DNA from: Pseudoalteromonas piratica
Lineage (GTDB): Bacteria; Pseudomonadota; Gammaproteobacteria; Enterobacterales; Alteromonadaceae
Direction: 5' to 3'
Length of the DNA: 64,000 nucleotides
Assembly: GCF_000788395.1 (NCBI RefSeq)
Contig: NZ_CP009889.1
Span: 372,001 to 436,000, forward strand
In this document: one piece after another, positions 8,651-17,866 of the stretch
Layout: the number at the start of each line of letters is the position of its first letter
Numbering within the stretch: position 1 is the first letter of the stretch
Program-made: the position numbers and the translations under genes
Notes under the pieces: model-generated
Told to the model about the DNA's origin: nothing
The model's input: only the letters and a program-made list of their open reading frames with translations
The model's database searches: none

Positions 8651-8791
8651 TTATTTTGTTAATAAATAAGCGCTGCCAATAGCTGCACCAGTTACGATTG
8701 CGGTTGTCATACCTGCGCTAACTAAACCTGCAACGACAAATGTTGTTAAACCAGCAGCCATTAAAATTTCGATTGCGTTTGACGTGTTCAT
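8651..8791 (-). CDS. Small hydrophobic peptide, first gene of mini-operon B (46 aa)
   Basis: Identical in protein sequence to the first peptide of copy A, with one silent difference. The same GGAAAGAG ribosome-binding site precedes the ATG. The contrast between zero amino-acid changes here and several in the neighbouring ORFs suggests selection on this peptide or recent gene conversion. Confidence 0.8.
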   Translation of the reverse strand: MNTSNAIEILMAAGLTTFVVAGLVSAGMTTAIVTGAAIGSAYLLTK

Positions 8792-8878
8792 AATCTCTTT
8801 CCTATTCAGTGTAATGTGAGTAAAGCGTGTTGCTTGCGTTAAAGAATAGGGGAAGTTTGAAGCGATTCCTGCCCTTTA

Positions 8879-8908
8879 TGATGTTTGGTCAAATAAGGTG
8901 ATGTTTGG
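8879..8908 (-). promoter_or_regulatory. Direct-repeat regulatory site upstream of mini-operon B
   Basis: TGATGTTTGG at 8879-8888 and 8899-8908, the same 20-bp spacing as in copy A. Confidence 0.6.
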
Positions 8909-9148
8909 AAAATATCGGTGATGAAGCGTTTTGAACAGTTCGATGACATAAACTAATCAGAACGCATCAATACATACTTAAAATATTACTGTGTTCTGAT
9001 CCGATAATTCATAGATTCTTACAATATTGATAGGGCATTTAAGGTCAAAAGCCATTAAAGTTCAGCACAATTTTAAAGCCCTGTTAAAACTTTTTAACAC
9101 CTTAATTTTTAAAAACAACTGTTTTAATTAAGAAAATCTGGAAGAACA

Positions 9149-10630
9149 ATGTTTAACAATAATAATAAGTGTGTACTTTCTTCACTGTTGTCAGTGATGG
9201 TCTTTTCTGCCCTGTTTGCCCCATTTTTGGTGAGCGCAAAACAACCACTTAATCAATATATTCAAGATGTAATGGCTGAACGCCATATTCCAGGGTTGCA
9301 ACTGGCTGTAGTAAAAGATAATAAAATAGTTAAGCTAGCAAGTTTTGGTTTTGCTGACTTACAGCATCAAGTCCCCGTAACCGACAAAACACTATTCCCA
9401 ATCAACTCAATGACAAAAGGCTTTACAGGTGTTGCAATTGTGCAACTGTCAGAGCGTGGTTTATTAGAGTTAAATGATCCCATTGGTAAACATCTACCTG
9501 AATTGCCCAAGGCATGGCATCCGCTGACCATTAAACAGTTAATGGCACACACCAGTGGTTTGCCCGAAATCTTAGCCTCAAATAGTACGCTGTCACTGCT
9601 TGTACCCAATAACATCGAGGCGTCTTGGCAGGCAGTGCAAAAACGCCCATTTTTATTTAATACTAATGACTACTTTAAATACAACCAAACAGGTTATGTA
9701 CTGCTTGGCAAATTGATTGATAAATATGCGCCAGAAGGCTTTCCAACATTTATTACAGAGCATCAGCTTACGCCAGTTGATATGACTCAAACGGCAGAAG
9801 CAGGCTTTGATAACCTAGAGTTGATGGTGCCTCATCAAGCCAGACAATACATTTACCTTGGGGATGGCACTTACAAGAATTTTTATGGCGAGTTTGATTA
9901 CTTATTAAGAACAGCAGCTGGCATGAGTTCAACGGCTATGGAGCTGGCAAACTACATGATCGCGTTACAAAGTGGCAAGTTAGTGAAAAACTTAGATACA
10001 CTTTGGCAACCGCAAACGCTTAATAACGGCCGTACCGAGGGTTTTAATAATAAAGAAAATGGTTATGCAATGGGTTGGCAAGTTGGGCAGCGTAAGTATC
10101 ACCCAACTGTTAGCGCAAGTGGTGGTAATGCTACAACCATCATTTCATACCCAAAAGATAATGTGTCAATCGTTGTGCTCACTAACTTGCTAGGCGCTTT
10201 GCCGATTAGTTTTGTGGACGATATTGCTGCTTTTTATATTCCTGATTTTAACCAAACAGAAAAATTAAAAGCGTATAAGCCAATGGAATATCTCAATGAA
10301 TTAGCAAAACTAAATAGTTTTAAGGGTTTTCAAAATACCTTTGTGAAAGCAGAGCAAGATACCGGCATTATATTCGACTTAGATATAGTGGCTGAATGGG
10401 GCTTTTCTTTATTACAGGCACAAAAAATTGAGTACGCTCTCGAAGTGTTTACCTTTTTAGTATCGCAGAACAAACAAAAATCATGTTTCAATTATGGTTT
10501 AGCCAAAGCGCACGACAGTCTGGGTAATTATTCGCAAGCACTCGTGAGCTATCAGGCTGTATTGGCGATTAATCCGAATGCCCAATTAACCAAAAAGCGC
10601 ATTGCAGAGCTAGAGAAGCAAATGCAGTAA
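9149..10630 (+). CDS. Secreted serine hydrolase of the class C beta-lactamase / PBP fold, with C-terminal TPR-like tail
   Basis: 493 residues with a signal peptide (about 1-30, LVSA-KQ) and RBS GGAAG. The catalytic core shows Ser87-x-x-Lys90 (SMTK) and Tyr178-x-Asn-like YNQ, plus a typical HTSGLPE stretch near 134-140; the third motif is SGG (VSASGGNAT) rather than KTG or HxG. Such proteins are usually esterases, D-amino-acid peptidases or PBP4-like enzymes rather than antibiotic-hydrolysing AmpC. The last 90 residues (YALEVFTFLVSQNKQ, LGNYSQALVSYQAVLAINPNA) resemble one or two tetratricopeptide repeats. Monocistronic. Function beyond periplasmic hydrolase not assigned. Confidence 0.88.
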   Translation: MFNNNNKCVLSSLLSVMVFSALFAPFLVSAKQPLNQYIQDVMAERHIPGLQLAVVKDNKIVKLASFGFADLQHQVPVTDKTLFPINSMTKGFTGVAIVQLSERGLLELNDPIGKHLPELPKAWHPLTIKQLMAHTSGLPEILASNSTLSLLVPNNIEASWQAVQKRPFLFNTNDYFKYNQTGYVLLGKLIDKYAPEGFPTFITEHQLTPVDMTQTAEAGFDNLELMVPHQARQYIYLGDGTYKNFYGEFDYLLRTAAGMSSTAMELANYMIALQSGKLVKNLDTLWQPQTLNNGRTEGFNNKENGYAMGWQVGQRKYHPTVSASGGNATTIISYPKDNVSIVVLTNLLGALPISFVDDIAAFYIPDFNQTEKLKAYKPMEYLNELAKLNSFKGFQNTFVKAEQDTGIIFDLDIVAEWGFSLLQAQKIEYALEVFTFLVSQNKQKSCFNYGLAKAHDSLGNYSQALVSYQAVLAINPNAQLTKKRIAELEKQMQ

Positions 10631-10809
10631 TATAAAAATTTAGCTAATTTGGCGAAGGGTGTTTTGCATCCTTGTTAGAACGCAAAAATGCCACGATAAA
10701 GCGCCTAAACAGAGTGTTAAGCCGCATTAAATTGTCACTGAGCGCAAATATATAGGCGTTTATGTGTTGATACACGTATGATTAACACGTATTAAATAAG
10801 GGGTATTCA

Positions 10810-11376
10810 ATGCGACGTTTAATCTTATTATTTGTCACCACGGTACTTTTAAGTGGCTGTAGTAATTCAAATTGGCGAACAGCCAGTCGCGAACCTGCGG
10901 GTATTGCGCCAAATCCTATGCTGGTTAATGAGGCTGTAATTGAATTTTATGGCGCAGACGCCTTTAGTTGGCGTGGCTGGTTTGCGGTGCATACTTGGCT
11001 TGCGATAAAACCGGAAAACGCTAACGAATACACTGTGTATGAAGTGGTAGGGTGGCGCGTGAAACGTGGTTTACCTGCATTGACAAAGTACACCACAACA
11101 ACGCCAGACCGTTACTGGTATGGCGCTAAACCTGAAAAGTTTCTTTCGATAACTGGCGATAAAGCAGCCAAATTAATTCCAGATATTATTGCTGCGGCCG
11201 AACGTTATCCTTGGGCCAATGAATATACCTTATTGCCAGGACCCAATAGTAATACGTTTCCTGCTTGGATTGGTTTGCAGGTGAAAGAACTTGAACTTGA
11301 AATGCCATTTAGCGCAATTGGCAGTGGCTATGCTGACTCAGATACAGACAATGAGTTAACTGTTGAAAAGAATTAA
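10810..11376 (+). CDS. DUF3750 family lipoprotein
   Basis: 188 residues beginning with a lipoprotein signal (LLSGC, Cys17) after RBS AAGGGG. The body (YGADAFSWRGWFAVHTWLA, YEVVGWRV, PGPNSNTFPAWIG) matches my memory of DUF3750, a conserved proteobacterial family of unknown activity. The conserved His, Asn and Trp residues suggest an enzyme-like or binding site, but nothing is established. Membrane-anchored on the periplasmic side. Ends at a bidirectional terminator. Confidence 0.8.
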   Translation: MRRLILLFVTTVLLSGCSNSNWRTASREPAGIAPNPMLVNEAVIEFYGADAFSWRGWFAVHTWLAIKPENANEYTVYEVVGWRVKRGLPALTKYTTTTPDRYWYGAKPEKFLSITGDKAAKLIPDIIAAAERYPWANEYTLLPGPNSNTFPAWIGLQVKELELEMPFSAIGSGYADSDTDNELTVEKN

Positions 11377-11393
11377 AAAGTTTGATGGCTTTT

Positions 11394-11427
11394 AAAAAAG
11401 GTTAGCTTTACTTGCTAACCTTTTTTG
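11394..11427. terminator. Bidirectional terminator
   Basis: Stem AAAAAAGGTTAGC / GCTAACCTTTTTT lies between convergent genes at 10810-11376 and 11459-12226, with A and T runs giving terminators in both directions. Confidence 0.88.
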
Positions 11428-11458
11428 ATTGTTGATTACACGCGCCTTAGGTTATTGA

Positions 11459-12226
11459 CTAAAGTGTTTTATTAGCAGCACTCAGCTTTTGCTCTAAGCG
11501 TGTTAACTGCTCGGTAAGTGCAGCTTGAGTGATTTCTAATTGCGCAATAGTACCCCCAATTTCAACTTGTTTTGCATCGCGGCCTTGAGATTGCGCCTTT
11601 AATTCATCCAGTTTTGAATTCAGTGTTGCCAGTTTTGTTTTAAGGGTATTTGCTGCTTGTTGTTGTTCTTCTAAGAAAGAAAGCTTTAAAGTGAGCTCTG
11701 ACTGAGCTTGCGATAGTGCACTAATTTTGTTTGTTGCATCACTCACTGCTTTCGTTTGTTTTGTTTGATTGCTAGCGGTTAGTTCTGAGAGCTTTTTAAT
11801 TTCAGATTGATTTCGACGCCATGCTGATGCCCACAATTTATCCATTTGTGTCCAAAGCTCATCAGTGCGTTTACTTAATGACGATAGCTTAGCTTTAATC
11901 GCACCTGCTGATTCGCCCATTTCTTCACCCGTTGCGGAAAGCGCACTTTCTAGTTCGGCAATACGTTGTTCAGATGCGACTAATTGCGCCTGAGTTTTAA
12001 GGTTTTGTTGATGTAAAAAATAACCGCCAGCAGATAATGCCAAAATTGCTGCAAAGCCTAACCATGTCGTTAGGTTGTTTTGCTTTACAGGAGCAGCTTG
12101 TTGCAATGAGCTCTGCTCACTTGAAGGTGGTGTACTGTTTGATTGAGAAGAGGACTGTTTAGTATTTTCAACCTGGTTTAAATCGGGCACTTTGCTAAAT
12201 AATTCAGGTTCAATTCGTTTGTTCAC
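11459..12226 (-). CDS. Single-pass membrane protein with long coiled coil, unknown function
   Basis: 255 residues starting at a GTG behind AGGAAAG. A Gln/Ser-rich cytoplasmic head (1-50) is followed by one membrane segment (about 53-72, TTWLGFAAILALSAGGYFL) and then a long charged, Leu/Ala/Gln heptad-like coiled coil to the C-terminus, presumably periplasmic. The layout resembles HemX- or EnvC-like scaffold proteins but no catalytic domain is present. No operon partner. Confidence 0.75.
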   Translation of the reverse strand: MNKRIEPELFSKVPDLNQVENTKQSSSQSNSTPPSSEQSSLQQAAPVKQNNLTTWLGFAAILALSAGGYFLHQQNLKTQAQLVASEQRIAELESALSATGEEMGESAGAIKAKLSSLSKRTDELWTQMDKLWASAWRRNQSEIKKLSELTASNQTKQTKAVSDATNKISALSQAQSELTLKLSFLEEQQQAANTLKTKLATLNSKLDELKAQSQGRDAKQVEIGGTIAQLEITQAALTEQLTRLEQKLSAANKTL

Positions 12227-12432
12227 AGTACTTTCCTATTTCTTATTTTGTTACAACGTAAAGCAGCTTACTGTAAAACGTAACAAGATGGAATCAACAA
12301 TAGGTAAAGTGCCTTAAACAAGTGCTTTTGCGACGTGTTTATCCGTTATTTTTATCAAGAGGTATGAACAAGGTTTGTTATGTTAAAACACGTTTCAGGG
12401 GTTACGTGGATTAACTAAGCCAATCTTACTGG

Positions 12433-12831
12433 CTACACTTCAAAGTATTGAACACCTTGATAACCTGCATTTGTAATATGTACTTCAAGGGGGGCGCCAT
12501 TTAAAACCTGTTTTTGTAGATCTTTAGCGAATACTTCTAGTTCACGCATTAATTGAGGTGCGACATCACCGCCTTGGTAAACTGGGAACTTGACGAGCCA
12601 TTTGCCAGTCTCTGTTTGCTTGAGTAAAAATAATTCCCCTGTTTGACCTTGGTAACTGTTTTTATCTAACAGAAATTGATGGATTGTCTGAGCCATTTCG
12701 TCATTAACGCTTGTAGTATCATAGACAAACTTAGCGTCACCATGCTGAATGTAATCAAAGTCATTGTTTAACACGATCGTTGTTATCACAAGTGTGATAG
12801 TGATCGCTGCAATCATTAAGCCTTTAAGCAT
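12433..12831 (-). CDS. Small membrane-anchored protein of unknown function
   Basis: 132 residues; N-terminal hydrophobic segment (3-22) then a soluble domain containing LLKQTETGKWLVKFPVYQGGDVAP. No family recognised. It stands alone between intergenic regions. Confidence 0.6.
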   Translation of the reverse strand: MLKGLMIAAITITLVITTIVLNNDFDYIQHGDAKFVYDTTSVNDEMAQTIHQFLLDKNSYQGQTGELFLLKQTETGKWLVKFPVYQGGDVAPQLMRELEVFAKDLQKQVLNGAPLEVHITNAGYQGVQYFEV

Positions 12832-13062
12832 TTTTATCTCACATTTATAAAATCAGAAGACATTGTAATAAAAAGCCAACATAAAATGTATTTTTAAGAT
12901 GAATAGCCGCGCTGGATAAATAAACACTCAAAGCCCCTAACTTGCCAGCATATTATTTGTTAGTTGGCATTATCATTGTAAATCGGTACAGTGTAGTCGA
13001 TTGTATTCATTAAAAAATGCTGAGAATAATCTGTGCTCAGCACTAATGTTAAGGATGACTTT

Positions 13063-13518
13063 ATGAAACAGCTTCTTTTTACCCTGCCACTATTTTGTTC
13101 ATTTTCTCTCTTAGCGGGTGACTATGATGCGCAAAAAGCGCACTGTGTCAGTGCAGCATCGATTGTAAAAAACCAAGATTACGATGCGTTTAAACAACTT
13201 GTGCCGCTTAAAATTCGGGGCGAAGAGCAGGCTATAAAACGCTTGGTGGACAAACAAAATAAGAAATACACTAAGTCACGTTATGCTGGTATTAGTAATT
13301 TCGCCATTAAAGATTATGAGCTAGTGGCAGATCCAAAAAGCCATAAAGTAATGGCTATTAGAAGCAACGTTGAAAAATGGCAAGCAAGCCAAGTTTTAAA
13401 AGTAAACTACACATTCGACACTCGAATTGTTAGAACCGATAAAGAGCAATCGGTGGGCGGTTATTGTTTGTTTGCCTTAGTTGATAATGCTTGGTATATG
13501 ACTAATTTGCTTAAATAA
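13063..13518 (+). CDS. Small secreted protein of unknown function
   Basis: 151 residues. An upstream in-frame GTG at 13033 exists, but ATG 13063 has AAGGATG at the right distance and gives a clean signal peptide (MKQLLFTLPLFCSFSLLAG). The mature part has two Cys residues and a KNQDYDAFKQL segment as in small NTF2/DUF4878-like periplasmic proteins; I do not assign a family. Confidence 0.65.
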   Translation: MKQLLFTLPLFCSFSLLAGDYDAQKAHCVSAASIVKNQDYDAFKQLVPLKIRGEEQAIKRLVDKQNKKYTKSRYAGISNFAIKDYELVADPKSHKVMAIRSNVEKWQASQVLKVNYTFDTRIVRTDKEQSVGGYCLFALVDNAWYMTNLLK

Positions 13519-13758
13519 ACGATTTTTTTTAAAGGGGAGTGGATTAATAATGACTAGTAAACACTCCCATGATACTCACTGATAGTCACTCATGCTTTTG
13601 CTAAAGTTGTGATAATAGTTAATGCTAGTGCGCTCAATTTAACGTAAAATAGCGTCATTCTTTGAGTTTATAAGCGCACAGACTGCGGGCTTATAAATCC
13701 ACTTCTTTTACTCAGCATGCTTATTGCACACTTGAGTATTTCTTATTTGAAGGCAACC

Positions 13759-14100
13759 ATGAAAAAAACATTCGAATTAACGCATCCTAAAATCAAAATC
13801 GCAAGGCGAGTTGATGCGGTAAAGCATGAAGTTAAAAAATACATCAAGCGTGAGCGCAATAAAAAATTACCACAAGGTGCTGATTACTGGGACTTTGATT
13901 GTAAATTTGGTAACACGGAAGCAGAAGCCGAAGTCGTACATTTATCACAAATCAATAAGATGATTGATAAAACCCAGCTTGAAAACTTAACCTCATTTTA
14001 CATTGAAATTCTAGCCAAGCCTGCAGTTCGCCAAGCTAAACCATCGCATGATGATTATGACTTTGAAGATGATTTTGATGACGAGTTGGAAGACGAATAG
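13759..14100 (+). CDS. DUF6172 family protein
   Basis: 113 residues from the ATG preceded by GAAGG; an extension to 13717 is possible but has no RBS. The sequence KTFELTHPKIK, HEVKKYIKRERNKKLP, YWDFDCKFG and FYIEILAKP matches a small conserved proteobacterial family (DUF6172 by my recollection). Very basic N-terminal half and a strongly acidic tail (DDYDFEDDFDDELEDE), giving a bipolar charge layout. Function unknown; likely cytosolic. Confidence 0.75.
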   Translation: MKKTFELTHPKIKIARRVDAVKHEVKKYIKRERNKKLPQGADYWDFDCKFGNTEAEAEVVHLSQINKMIDKTQLENLTSFYIEILAKPAVRQAKPSHDDYDFEDDFDDELEDE

Positions 14101-14140
14101 TCAGACTATTATTAAATAGTGTTAGTCATTGAAAAATAAG

Positions 14141-14168
14141 AACCGAAGCAACCAGCTTCGGTTTTTTA
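14141..14168. terminator. Bidirectional terminator
   Basis: Stem AACCGAAGC / GCTTCGGTT plus T run between the DUF6172 gene and the convergent helicase gene. Confidence 0.88.
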
Positions 14169-14203
14169 TTGTGTTTTCTCACAGAAAAACAACCTGTTTA
14201 GGC

Positions 14204-15508
14204 TTAACGACGTTTTCGCTTATTTGATTTTTTCTTGTTAGACGAATCTGGCATTGGCTCAAAATTGCCATATTCATCGTCGTCAAACTGATGTTTACTC
14301 GCTTTTTTATTGCCCTTTTTGCTCTTAGTGGGTGAGTTATCTTTTGCGCCGCCCCACATTTGTTCTGCTCGTTGCCTGCTTGGCACAAAGCCTGCGACAA
14401 CGTCACGTGAAAATGTGCGATTAATTAATCGCTCTATGGCGTTTAATTGCTTTACTTCATCGTCACTAAAAAGCGAAATAGCGTGCCCTTTTTTACCCGC
14501 GCGACCGGTGCGACCAATGCGGTGCACATAATCTTCAGCCACATAGGGTAGATCAAAATTGATAACACAAGGTAACTGATTAATATCAATACCACGCGCA
14601 GCAATATCTGTCGCTACAAGCACATTTATAGTCTCATTTTTAAACTCAGCAAGGGCGATTGTGCGGGCATGCTGTGTGCGATTTGCATGGATAGAATCCG
14701 CTGAAATCCCCGCGTTTTTTAAACTGTTAACTAACGCTTCGGCTCCTTGCTTTGTGCGACTAAATACCAGTACTTGAGGCCATTTTTTCTTTTTCAATAA
14801 GTGAATGAGTACATCAGTTTTTTGATGTTTATCAACGTGATATAAAGTTTGTTTGATGTTGTCTACCGTACTGTTTGCTGCTTCTACTTCAATCAGTACT
14901 GGGTTTATCAACATGGTTTCTGCAAGTGCTTTTATTTGGTTTGTAAAAGTGGCAGAAAACATCAAGGTTTGGCGTTTTGTCGGCAATAAGGCTGAGATTT
15001 TTTTGATGTCATCAATAAAGCCTAAGTCCAGCATGCGATCCGCTTCATCGAGTACTAATAGGGTTAGCTGCTCAAAATGCACAGCGCCTTGCTGATATAA
15101 ATCCATTAATCGCCCTGGCGTTGCAATAAGCACGTCTACACCATTTTCAAGTGCTGTAATTTGTGGCTCTATTCTTACTCCGCCGAACACAGCCAGCGAG
15201 CTTACATTTAAGTGCGCTGCATAAGTGTTAATGCTGGTGGCAACTTGAGCTGCTAGTTCGCGTGTTGGCGTGATAATAAGCGCGCGAATATGCTTTGCTT
15301 GGGTTACCTGTTGATCGGCTAAGAGCTGTAACACAGGAAGGGAAAAACCGGCGGTTTTTCCCGTACCTGTTTGGGCAATGGCCATCACATCTTTGTGCGC
15401 TAAAATAGCAGGTATGGCTTCACGTTGAATGGCTGAGGGGTCTTTATAACCTTGCTCGGTTATAGCCGTTAATAATGCGTTAGTTAAACCTAAATTATTG
15501 AAGCTCAT
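14204..15508 (-). CDS. rhlE: ATP-dependent DEAD-box RNA helicase, RhlE-like
   Basis: 434 residues with the complete motif set: Q motif (YKDPSAIQ, 21-28), motif I GTGKT (48-52), Ia PTRELAA, II DEAD (154-157), III SAT (185-187), and VI HRIGRTGRAG. The C-terminal tail is basic and low complexity (KSNKRKRR end), as in RhlE/SrmB-type helicases that act on ribosome assembly or RNA turnover. Length and motif spacing fit RhlE better than DeaD or DbpA. Single gene. Confidence 0.9.
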   Translation of the reverse strand: MSFNNLGLTNALLTAITEQGYKDPSAIQREAIPAILAHKDVMAIAQTGTGKTAGFSLPVLQLLADQQVTQAKHIRALIITPTRELAAQVATSINTYAAHLNVSSLAVFGGVRIEPQITALENGVDVLIATPGRLMDLYQQGAVHFEQLTLLVLDEADRMLDLGFIDDIKKISALLPTKRQTLMFSATFTNQIKALAETMLINPVLIEVEAANSTVDNIKQTLYHVDKHQKTDVLIHLLKKKKWPQVLVFSRTKQGAEALVNSLKNAGISADSIHANRTQHARTIALAEFKNETINVLVATDIAARGIDINQLPCVINFDLPYVAEDYVHRIGRTGRAGKKGHAISLFSDDEVKQLNAIERLINRTFSRDVVAGFVPSRQRAEQMWGGAKDNSPTKSKKGNKKASKHQFDDDEYGNFEPMPDSSNKKKSNKRKRR

Positions 15509-15890
15509 GCAAGCTGTTCCTGATAAATAGTGAAAATTAGCTTGCTTAAACAGTGGATGTTGGGGAAATGCTAATTTTGAATGAATTTAGTTTTGCATTG
15601 TTAATTTTAACACTTTTAGTTAGAAAGTCGGCGTTTTTATTGCTGCAATTTCCCTTGTTTTATCAATATACAATTATGGGTTTAGTGCATTTCAGCAAAC
15701 CCATATTATTACTTTTGTCTAACACGCCTCTATTGCTAAGCGTTTTCATTAATTGAAAATTAAGTACCTCATTTTTTACGGCCTGTTTCCAATTCAGTAC
15801 ATTTTGAAGCAATTATTTTAAGTTGGCTCTTGAGTCTAAATTTTGTTCAGGTAACAATCACAAACGGATAATTTAAAAGGAATAATTATA
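15509..15890. other. Divergent intergenic region
   Basis: About 380 bases between the helicase and the S9 peptidase, divergently transcribed. A 67-codon open frame at 15553-15756 has no RBS and a skewed hydrophobic composition from T-rich DNA, so I do not call it. Promoters of both neighbours must be here but I could not assign boxes. Confidence 0.5.
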
Positions 15891-17816
15891 ATGAAAAAGC
15901 ATTTTCAATTCGCCGCAGTCGCGTGCGCGCTTGGCCTTGCATTAGCTGGCTGTTCACAAACAACACAGTCTGATAAGCCAACTGAAGTGGTGCAACAAGC
16001 CCAGACCGTTAAACACTATGATGCTGAAACTTTCTTTGATACTACCTCAATAAGGGGCAGTAGCTTTTCACCTAAGGGTGACAAAATTCTGGTAAGCAGT
16101 GATGAAAGTGGCATTTACAGCCTCTATGCTGTTGATGTAAAAACTGCTAAGAAAACCCGCCTAACAGATTTTCAAGACAGTACCTATGCGGTGCGTTATT
16201 TTCCAAATGACGAGCGCGTGATTTTTACCAAAGACTCTGGCGGTAATGAACGTTTTCATGTGTATATACGCGAAGTAGACGGCAGCGTTAAAGACTTAAC
16301 GCCAGGAGAAGAAACCCGCGCGCGTTTTGCCGGTTTCACAGAAGATGGTAGTCACTTTTACATCACTAGTAATCAACGCGATGCTAAGTTTATGGACTTG
16401 TACCGTGTTGATGCGAAAAGCTATGAAGTAACCCCTGTTTATCAGAATAAAATGGGGTTAGATGTGGGAGCAATTAGCCCAGATGGCCGTTTCATTGCGC
16501 TTTCTAAAAATAACTCAAACAAAGATAGCGACGTGTTTATTCTTGATACGATGAAAAAAACACTTAAACCAGAGTTAATTGCAGGCAAAGGTGTTGAAGC
16601 CACATTTGGCCCCGAAACCTTTTCGCGAGACAGCAAGGCACTTTATTACTCAACCAACGCAAAAGGCGAATTTGCACAAATTTGGCGCTATGATTTAACC
16701 TCGGGTGAACATCGTCTTGCACTCAAAGATGACTGGGATGTTAACTTTATTTACTTCTCTAAATCAGGGCGCTACCAAGTTAGTGGTGTAAATGCTGATG
16801 CCAGCACCAAAGTCACTGTGATAGATACACAAACTGGGCAATCGATTGCGATGCCAAGTTTACCTGCAGGTAATTTACGTGGCGTAAATTTCTCGGCAGA
16901 TGAAAAAACCATGGCGTTTTACCTAAATTCCGATACGTCACCGAATAATTTATTTGTTTGGCAGGTAGGATCATCAAAGGCATCACAACTTACCAACAGT
17001 TTAAGTGCTGCAATTGATCAAAATGATCTGGTTGAAAGTACCATAGTGCGTTTTAAAAGCTTTGATGGGCTAGAAATTCCAGGCGTGTTATACAAACCAA
17101 AACAAGCAAATAGCAATAATAAAGTGCCAGCACTTGTGTGGGTGCATGGCGGACCAGGTGGACAAAGCCGCACCGGTTATAGCGCTATGCAGCAGCACTT
17201 GGTAAACCATGGCTATGCTATTTTTGCGGTGAATAACCGCGGTAGCTCAGGCTACGGCAAAACCTTCTTCCATTTGGATGATAAAAAACATGGCACCGAT
17301 GACTTGCAAGATATCGTGTACGGTAAAAAACACTTACAAAGTTTAGATTGGGTAGATGGCGATAAAATTGGCATTATGGGCGGCAGTTACGGCGGCTTTA
17401 TGACCGCGGCAGCACTTGCGTTTGAGCCAGAAGAATTTAAAGTAGGTATTAATATTTTTGGTGTAACTAACTGGGTAAGAACGCTTAATTCTATTCCACC
17501 ATGGTGGGAGAGCTTTAAAAAAGCGCTTTACGATGAAATGGGCGACCCAGCAACAGATGGAGAGCGTCATCGCGCTATTTCACCATTATTCCACGCTAAA
17601 AATATCACTAAACCATTAATGGTAATTCAAGGCGCGAATGACCCTCGTGTACTGCAAGTGGAAAGTGATGAGCTGGTGGCAGCGGTCAAAGCTAATGGTG
17701 TGCCGGTAGAATATGTATTATTTGATGATGAAGGCCATGGTTTTACCAAAAAAGAAAACCGCATTGAAGCATCAAATGCTTACCTTAAGTTTTTAAATAC
17801 CTATTTAAATAACTAA
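15891..17816 (+). CDS. S9-family prolyl oligopeptidase / acylaminoacyl-peptidase-like lipoprotein
   Basis: 641 residues after RBS AAAGGAAT. Lipoprotein signal (ALAGC, Cys21). Residues 45-370 form a WD/PD40-type beta-propeller; residues 385-641 an alpha/beta hydrolase with Ser499 (GGSYGGF), Asp584 (GANDPRV) and His616 (DEGHGF). The HGGPGG oxyanion loop at 419-424 is typical. It would cleave oligopeptides in the periplasm, either removing dipeptides or acyl-amino acids. Monocistronic with its own terminator. Confidence 0.92.
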   Translation: MKKHFQFAAVACALGLALAGCSQTTQSDKPTEVVQQAQTVKHYDAETFFDTTSIRGSSFSPKGDKILVSSDESGIYSLYAVDVKTAKKTRLTDFQDSTYAVRYFPNDERVIFTKDSGGNERFHVYIREVDGSVKDLTPGEETRARFAGFTEDGSHFYITSNQRDAKFMDLYRVDAKSYEVTPVYQNKMGLDVGAISPDGRFIALSKNNSNKDSDVFILDTMKKTLKPELIAGKGVEATFGPETFSRDSKALYYSTNAKGEFAQIWRYDLTSGEHRLALKDDWDVNFIYFSKSGRYQVSGVNADASTKVTVIDTQTGQSIAMPSLPAGNLRGVNFSADEKTMAFYLNSDTSPNNLFVWQVGSSKASQLTNSLSAAIDQNDLVESTIVRFKSFDGLEIPGVLYKPKQANSNNKVPALVWVHGGPGGQSRTGYSAMQQHLVNHGYAIFAVNNRGSSGYGKTFFHLDDKKHGTDDLQDIVYGKKHLQSLDWVDGDKIGIMGGSYGGFMTAAALAFEPEEFKVGINIFGVTNWVRTLNSIPPWWESFKKALYDEMGDPATDGERHRAISPLFHAKNITKPLMVIQGANDPRVLQVESDELVAAVKANGVPVEYVLFDDEGHGFTKKENRIEASNAYLKFLNTYLNN

Positions 17817-17835
17817 TTAACATTTTTAAAATTGT

Positions 17836-17865
17836 AAAAAGCCGGAGTAATCTCCGGCTTTTTTG
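17836..17865. terminator. Bidirectional terminator
   Basis: Stem GCCGGA / TCCGGC with flanking A and T runs between convergent S9 peptidase and peroxiredoxin genes. Confidence 0.88.
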
Positions 17866-17866
17866 T

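Larger units (their letters stand above)
8384..8909. repeat. 526-bp direct repeat, copy B (small-peptide mini-operon)
   Basis: Second copy of the block at 5620-6145, same orientation and length. Differences cluster outside the first peptide gene: scattered bases near the terminator-proximal tiny ORF, a handful in the second peptide, and two near the control region. Sequence similarity stops abruptly at both ends, before the terminator stem and after the second TGATGTTTGG. Confidence 0.97.

Noticed and set aside
9149..10630. AmpC-type antibiotic resistance enzyme
   Set aside because: The third catalytic motif is SGG rather than KTG and the C-terminal TPR-like tail is unlike AmpC; a general serine hydrolase is a better call.
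15553..15756. 67-codon hydrophobic frame in the divergent intergenic region
   Set aside because: No Shine-Dalgarno; hydrophobicity follows from T-rich DNA; no family resemblance.
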